A stretch of 64,000 bases of DNA, taken from Streptomyces rimosus subsp. rimosus (GTDB lineage: Bacteria > Actinomycetota > Actinomycetes > Streptomycetales > Streptomycetaceae). The notes under the pieces are model-generated. The model searched no databases, was not told the DNA's origin, and saw nothing but the letters and a program-made list of their open reading frames with translations. The position numbers were made by a program, and so were the translations under genes. The DNA lies in contig NZ_JOCQ01000016.1 of NCBI RefSeq assembly GCF_000720725.1, positions 1 through 64,000 on the forward strand. Direction: 5' to 3'. Positions 59,649-64,000 of the stretch are shown here, in pieces. How positions within the stretch are numbered: position 1 is the first letter of the stretch; every line of letters starts with the position of its first letter.

Positions 59649-60407
59649 TCAGCCGCTCTCACCACTTCCGTCACGCGTACGCGCGCGGGCCCTGGCCCGG
59701 TGCGCCTTCTGTCGGCACGCACCACCGCAGTACCTGGCAGGTCGTCCCGTACGAGCCGGGGAAACCGGCCCACCGCATCCCTCGCACAGCGTTTCGTTAC
59801 GCTCCGCCGCCTGTCTGGGCAGTTTCGTCACGCCCTTGTGAGCACGCAACCCATCGCACATCAAGGCCGTCACCCGGCCCTGTGCCCCCGACGCACCACG
59901 CCGCCGTTCCATCGACAGACACCCGACCAGTAGCGCCCGGACATCGTCGAGACCGACGTCTTTCCTTACGCCACCGGCCTCTTGGGCACGCACGAGCAAG
60001 ACCCCCAGCGCTTCACCGAAGTCCCGCTCGGCCTGCGGCGAAGGCTCGTAAGCACCCTCTCCGGCAGCCTCCAACGCGTCACACAGCGCCTTGTTGCTCG
60101 ACGCGAGCCGTACCACCGACGCGAGGAACCGGAAGAAGACACCCACCGGGTCCTCGACATCCACCAAGTCCCGTGCCGTGTCCGTGAACAACTGCACCCG
60201 GTCGGCGACCGTCGCCCTGAACAGCGCGTCTTTTGAAGGGAAATGGCGGTAGACGGTACCTGCGCCCACACCCGCCCGCCGCGCGATCTCCCCGAGCGGC
60301 ACCCCCAACCCCTGTTCCTCGAACGCCGATCGGGCCGCCTGCAGGACCAGCGCCCTGTTACGCCGCGCGTCCGCCCGCGCAGGCACGGCCTCCTCGCTCG
60401 CCGCCAC
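59649..60407 (-). CDS. TetR family regulator with C-terminal zinc-knuckle
   Basis: 252 residues. TetR helix-turn-helix: RADARRNRALVLQAARSAFEEQGLGVPLGEIARRAGVGAGTVYRHFPSKDALF, and a TetR ligand domain to about residue 205. The tail is unusual: CEGCGGPVSPARTGRPARYCGGACRQKAHRARARARTR, a C-x2-C...C-x3-C zinc-knuckle-like motif with a basic end. GAGGAGG precedes the GTG start. Position: 100 bases after the convergent GNAT gene end. Target unknown. Confidence 0.9.
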   Translation of the reverse strand: MAASEEAVPARADARRNRALVLQAARSAFEEQGLGVPLGEIARRAGVGAGTVYRHFPSKDALFRATVADRVQLFTDTARDLVDVEDPVGVFFRFLASVVRLASSNKALCDALEAAGEGAYEPSPQAERDFGEALGVLLVRAQEAGGVRKDVGLDDVRALLVGCLSMERRRGASGAQGRVTALMCDGLRAHKGVTKLPRQAAERNETLCEGCGGPVSPARTGRPARYCGGACRQKAHRARARARTRDGSGESG

Positions 60408-60864
60408 TGAGCCTCCTCGGAACCAGCGATCTCCGGGTCGAGCGTTCCGTACGTTCAACCGGGTTGTTCGTTCCGATTCTAAGGTCGTCTCAATCCATGA
60501 TCCACAAGGAGCTGGCGTCGTGGCGTACGGAGCATGGGGGCGGGACGAAACTGCGGTCAGCGCGGTGACCGGTTCAGTGGCTGGTGCTGAGGCTGGCGCG
60601 TGGCCTGCCATGTGCCGGCGGACGACTGACCGAACCTGCTGCGTCCGCAGACACTCCAAGGCCCTCAGAGAGTGCTCAACGTCCAGACTGCCCCCGGCTC
60701 CCCCGGACTGCCATGGGAGTGCGGCCGACTGGTGGATACCCGTTACGGCCGCACCGGCACGGGACGCGGCACAGCCCACCTGCCCGCAACTACTCGTCTG
60801 GTGGCTCGCCGCGGCCGCTCAACTTGGCTCAGCCGTACGGCCATTGGGCACTGGGCGGTCCCTG
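60408..60864. other. Intergenic region between tetR and the parS pair
   Basis: About 457 bases. No ORF with convincing codon use, no tRNA cloverleaf found. It should hold the tetR promoter near 60430-60490, where AT content rises (GGGTTGTTCGTTCCGATTCTAAGG). Confidence 0.4.
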
Positions 60865-60871
60865 CTGCGCT

Positions 60872-60885
60872 GTTTCACGTGAAAC
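60872..60885. other. parS site inside a 28-bp perfect palindrome
   Basis: GTTTCACGTGAAAC core; symmetry extends to 60865-60892 with arms CTGCGCTGTTTCAC and GTGAAACAGCGCAG. Consensus Streptomyces ParB site. Confidence 0.93.
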
Positions 60886-60905
60886 AGCGCAGGCAAGCAC
60901 CTACG

Positions 60906-60940
60906 AAAAAGGGGCGTCGTTTCACGTGAAACGACGCCCC
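60906..60940 (-). terminator. Intrinsic terminator built on a parS site
   Basis: A 30-bp perfect palindrome at 60911-60940 (arms GGGGCGTCGTTTCAC and GTGAAACGACGCCCC) followed, on the minus strand, by TTTTT (complement of 60906-60910). It lies 59 bases after the stop of the aminotransferase gene, so it fits a Rho-independent terminator for that gene. Confidence 0.85.
60919..60932. other. parS site within the terminator palindrome
   Basis: GTTTCACGTGAAAC core, 47 bases from the neighbouring parS. Same sequence forms the upper part of the terminator stem. Confidence 0.92.
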
Positions 60941-60998
60941 TGAAGCGCTTTCGCGCGCTCAGTCTCCCAGCCGCTCGCCGGGAACCTCAGCCTGAGCC

Positions 60999-62153
60999 TC
61001 AGCCCGCCATGACTTCGTCCCATGCCGCGGCGGCTGCCGCGGCCGCCCCGTCACCGTCCACCGTCACGCCGAGCACGCGCAGGCCTGCCGCCAGCGCCGC
61101 GAGGGACGCCAGCACCACACCCCGGTCCGCAGCCCGGCCGTAGTGGTTGACGCGGATCATTTCCTTGGCGAGCGCACCCGCGGCGGCCTGCACGGGGACT
61201 GCGACCGGCCCCTCCGCCGCATCGAGCGCAGCGGAGACGATCTCGCGGGCGTCCATGTCGGAAGGTGCACGCAGCGTCGTGGCCGCCGGGGCCGCGTCCT
61301 CGTCCCGCAGGACGTACGGGGAGAGCGCACCGAGCGCCCGCACACCGGCCCGTACCGCCGCGGCAGCCGCCCGGTGCCGGGTGATGACCGCATCGAGCCC
61401 TTCCGCGTCGACACGGTCCACGGCCTGCTCCAGAGCCAGCATCTCCAGCTGAGCCGGTGCGTGCGGCAGGGCGGTACGGCCCCCGTCGATCCAGCGCTCC
61501 TTCCAGTCCAGGAGCGACAGGTAGGAGCGGCGAGGTGCCTGCTCATTGGCGGCGATGCGCTCCCAGGCACGGGCGCTGACGGAAACGGCGGACACGCCGG
61601 CCGGGCCCGCCAGCGCCTTCTGCCCGCCGATCACACACAGGTCCACTCCCCACTCATCGGTGAGCAGCGGTTCGGCGCCCACCGAGGCGACCGCGTCCAG
61701 CATCAGCAACGCGCCGTGCTCATGTACGACGGCCCCGATCTCGGCGACGGGGTTGGTGTTGCCGGTCGCCGCCTCGGCGTGCACCAGGCTCACGAAGTCG
61801 ATGGCCGGGTGTTCGCGCAGCGCCTCGGCCACCTGCTCCGGGTGTACAGCACCCGTGAACGGCGCGCTGATCGTGATGACCTCGGCACCGCAGGACCGCA
61901 GCCAGCCGCCGAAGGTCTCGCCGTACGGGCCGGTCACGATGTTGAGCGCGGTGCTGCCGGGACCCACGGCGGAGCAGATGCACGCCTCCAGCGGGAGCAG
62001 TGCCTCGCCCTGCGTGGCCACCACATCGGCCCGGGTCCGCATGAGTGCCGCGACCTTGTCCTCGATCCGCGCGAAGTGTCCGGCGGTGAGCGGCGGCAGG
62101 TCGAGCAGGTTCGGGGCGTCGGAGGTCGTGTTCACGGCGGTCGCGTCAGTCAC
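60999..62153 (-). CDS. Class V aminotransferase (alanine-glyoxylate type)
   Basis: 384 residues. PLP fold type I: NLLDLPPLTAGHFARIEDKVAALMRTRADVV, SLVHAEAATGNTNPVAEIGAVVHEHGALLMLDAVASVGAEPLLTDEWGVDLCVIGGQKALAGPAGVS (PLP Lys in GGQKALAGP). Similar to alanine-glyoxylate / serine-pyruvate aminotransferases; exact substrate open. GTG 62153 has GGAAGG upstream. Ends in an Ala-rich stretch (GDGAAAAAAAAWDEVMAG). The parS/terminator follows. Confidence 0.92.
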   Translation of the reverse strand: MTDATAVNTTSDAPNLLDLPPLTAGHFARIEDKVAALMRTRADVVATQGEALLPLEACICSAVGPGSTALNIVTGPYGETFGGWLRSCGAEVITISAPFTGAVHPEQVAEALREHPAIDFVSLVHAEAATGNTNPVAEIGAVVHEHGALLMLDAVASVGAEPLLTDEWGVDLCVIGGQKALAGPAGVSAVSVSARAWERIAANEQAPRRSYLSLLDWKERWIDGGRTALPHAPAQLEMLALEQAVDRVDAEGLDAVITRHRAAAAAVRAGVRALGALSPYVLRDEDAAPAATTLRAPSDMDAREIVSAALDAAEGPVAVPVQAAAGALAKEMIRVNHYGRAADRGVVLASLAALAAGLRVLGVTVDGDGAAAAAAAAWDEVMAG

Positions 62154-62334
62154 GGTGGCCTTCCAGCGGTAGCGGGCCGCGGTGCGGCGGCTCCTGATAT
62201 CTGGCTCGACTGTACGTCCGGAGTGGTCACCCTTGCCGTACGGGCTTGATCCACGCCCGTATGGCCCCACCCCCTCGTACAGACTCGGTTCGCTCCTCAC
62301 CGGCCCCGCTCCTCAGCGGCCCCGCTCCTCGCTC

Positions 62335-62385
62335 CCGTCGGGCCCGCCCCGCCGTCACGGCGCTCACCAGGGCCGGGCCCGACGG
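62335..62385 (-). terminator. Hairpin terminator of the serine hydrolase gene
   Basis: Perfect 12-bp stem CCGTCGGGCCCG (62335-62346) / CGGGCCCGACGG (62374-62385) with an inner GCCGT/ACGGC stem. It begins 5 bases past the stop. No clear U-tract. Confidence 0.6.
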
Positions 62386-62390
62386 AGCTG

Positions 62391-63854
62391 TCAGCGTCCG
62401 CGCCAGCCCTCGGCGTCGACCCCGCCCGGTACCGGACCGGCAGGCGCGTACGGGCCCCGGGTGAAGACGAAGGTGCCCAGGTCCAGGTGGCTCACCGAGC
62501 CGTCATCCTCGTCCCGGACAACGCGCAGCGTCTCGCCCGCGAAGTAACCGTCCAACCCGGTCCAGGTGCCGTCGGACTCCGCACGGAACCGCGAGGCGCG
62601 GCCACCCGGCCCCGACATCAGTGAGATCTCCAGGCCCCGGTCGGCCCGCAGCCGCAGCACGTACGGGTGCGCACCCCAGTACCAGGGTCCGGTGAGCGCC
62701 AGCAGGCCTTCGTCCAGCGGCCCGGCCAGTGGCCGCCACGCCTCCGGGATCCGCGGCTCCCGGTCCGCGACGATTCCGGCCAGGTCGGCCGCGATGGCGC
62801 TGACCGCGGGCCCCGACGTGCAGTTCGTCAGAGCGATACCGGCGACGGCCTCCGCCGCGTCGATCCACAGGGCGGACTGGAAGCCGGGCATGGAGCCGGA
62901 GTGGCCGAACAGCAGGCGCCCGTTGCGACGGGCGAGCTGGATGCCGAGCCCGAAGCCGGCATCCCACTCCGCGCCCTCGGGCGGTACGGCCGGCGTCCGC
63001 ATCTCCGCCAGGGTCGCGGCGCCGAGCACCCGGTCGTCCCCGTGGGTCAGGAATACCGCCCACCGTCCCAGGTCCTCCACCGTGGACCACAGCTGTCCGG
63101 CCGGGCCCATCAGCCCGGTGTCCTCGGCGGGCTCCGGCAGCAGCACGTCGGCCCACGGGTGCACCGCCCAGCCATCGGCGTGCGGCGCCTCCGCCAGAAG
63201 CGACGTACGGGTCATGCCCAGCGGCTCGAGCACCTCACAGCGCAGAACCTCGTCCCAGGCCTGCCCGCCCCGCTTCTGCTCGACCAGCGAGCCCAGCAGG
63301 GCGTAAGCCGGATTGGAGTAGTGGAACCGCCGACCGGCGGGCAGCCGGCGGGGGTTCTCCCCGAAGAGGTCACCGGACGTCTGCCGCAGCGAGCCGGGCG
63401 TCCGTTCCCACCACGGCCCTCGGGCTTCCGCTGCCAGCCCGGAGCTGTGCGAGAGCAGTTGGGCGATCGTCACGTCGGGGCCCGGGCTGTCCGACAGGTG
63501 ATCGCCGAGCCGGTCCTCCAGCGTCAGCAGCCCCTCGTCGCGCAGCCGCATCACCAGCACCGCGACGAACGTCTTGGTGATCGACCCGATCCGGTACTGC
63601 ACGTCCACACCGCCGATGCCGTCGGAGGCGGAACTGTCGCGAGCCCCCGTCCAGGCCACCTGCCCGCCCCGTACGACCGCTCCCGTCATCGACGGCGCGC
63701 GCCCCTCCGCCTGCCCGACGGCCAGGCGCCGGAACAGCGCCCGCCGTGTATCCGGCAACAGCGCCCCGAACTGCTCCGCACCACTCTCTCCGGAACCGCT
63801 CACCGCTTCGGACGACGCCAACCCCTGGGCCACGTCGGACAACTCCGCACTCAT
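62391..63854 (-). CDS. Serine hydrolase (class C beta-lactamase/esterase fold)
   Basis: 487 residues. Active-site S-x-x-K in YRIGSITKTFVAVLV, Y-x-N in FHYSNPAYALLG, third-box HSGSMPGFQS. No signal peptide, so cytosolic; probably esterase or peptidase rather than lactamase. A second domain (~370-487, LLALTGPWYWGAHPYVLRLRADRGLEISL...) is the beta-barrel common to these enzymes. GAGGAG before the ATG sets the start. Upstream 63855-64000 shows nothing further. Confidence 0.92.
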   Translation of the reverse strand: MSAELSDVAQGLASSEAVSGSGESGAEQFGALLPDTRRALFRRLAVGQAEGRAPSMTGAVVRGGQVAWTGARDSSASDGIGGVDVQYRIGSITKTFVAVLVMRLRDEGLLTLEDRLGDHLSDSPGPDVTIAQLLSHSSGLAAEARGPWWERTPGSLRQTSGDLFGENPRRLPAGRRFHYSNPAYALLGSLVEQKRGGQAWDEVLRCEVLEPLGMTRTSLLAEAPHADGWAVHPWADVLLPEPAEDTGLMGPAGQLWSTVEDLGRWAVFLTHGDDRVLGAATLAEMRTPAVPPEGAEWDAGFGLGIQLARRNGRLLFGHSGSMPGFQSALWIDAAEAVAGIALTNCTSGPAVSAIAADLAGIVADREPRIPEAWRPLAGPLDEGLLALTGPWYWGAHPYVLRLRADRGLEISLMSGPGGRASRFRAESDGTWTGLDGYFAGETLRVVRDEDDGSVSHLDLGTFVFTRGPYAPAGPVPGGVDAEGWRGR

Positions 63855-64000
63855 GGCACTCCTCGACAGCTCAACAACGATCACGGGCAATGGACGAGCC
63901 CATCCCATCACCCACTCCTCCAGAACCGCCCCGGAATCCCGAACCCGACGTCGGCCGTCCACGCGCGCCGACACCGAACACGGGCGGGGCCGCTCACCAC

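Noticed and set aside
60584..60943. Open frames in the tetR-aminotransferase gap
   Set aside because: Poor third-position GC and they run through the parS palindromes; no domain recognised.

Overview
The window is high-GC DNA with strong G/C preference at third codon positions, frequent GTG/TTG starts and many leaderless-looking promoters. It carries the sporulation gene ssgA, a fused cydCD, F420-type oxidoreductases and Streptomyces-type parS sites (GTTTCACGTGAAAC). This points to a Streptomyces (or close relative) chromosome. From memory, the order cydCD-cydB-cydA-hisC-lacI ... thiC-yibE/F-ssgA-ssgR ... ptpA-cystathionine lyase resembles the S. coelicolor SCO39xx core region. With three parS sites and two perfect DnaA boxes, it suggests core chromosome within reach of oriC rather than an arm or mobile island.

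Layout. 1-4.2 kb: MFS exporter, F420-type nitroreductase with a MerR-like operator and a merR gene, MltG-like transglycosylase, VOC protein, short GntR. 4.2-8.1 kb: minus-strand operon of two ABC-2 exporters (ATPase-permease-ATPase-permease) closed by an intrinsic terminator. 8.4-13.3 kb: plus-strand run of M24 peptidase-like protein, hydrolase-SDR fusion, metal-dependent hydrolase and an unusual MerR. 13.2-18.3 kb: membrane and secreted proteins, then a carotenoid-oxygenase/membrane-protein operon divergent from a leaderless padR with palindromic operators, a 28-bp repeat array and a tetR. 18.3-26 kb: pspAB-htpX envelope stress pair, LLM oxidoreductase, HAD phosphatase, M23 peptidase, DevS-like histidine kinase. 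26-32.5 kb: cydA-cydB-cydCD (cytochrome bd oxidase and assembly) behind a Rex operator. 32.7-40.5 kb: hisC, LacI regulator, phosphoesterase, membrane protein, BRO-N protein, methyltransferase. 40.5-46 kb: thiC under a TPP riboswitch, His-rich YibE/F protein, ssgA, and an apparently broken ssgR. 46-52 kb: cupin, 4TM membrane protein, ptpA, cystathionine lyase-like enzyme, LysR, Nudix. 51-64 kb: PNPOx-fold protein coupled to a flavohemoprotein, HAD phosphatase, MarR/MFS pair, GNAT, TetR with a zinc-knuckle tail, two palindromic parS sites (one doubling as an intrinsic terminator), class V aminotransferase, serine hydrolase.

No mobile element, prophage, CRISPR array, biosynthetic cluster, tRNA or rRNA was recognised. 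The least ordinary signals are non-coding or regulatory: the parS/terminator overlap, the covarying 28-bp hairpin array, the DnaA boxes at 39.7 kb, the PadR/carotenoid-oxygenase operator pair, and the decayed ssgR beside an intact ssgA. Several short tandem repeats (14, 18, 24, 40 bp) lie between genes. Start codons were chosen from Shine-Dalgarno spacing, family alignment from memory and codon composition; stops are firmer than starts.
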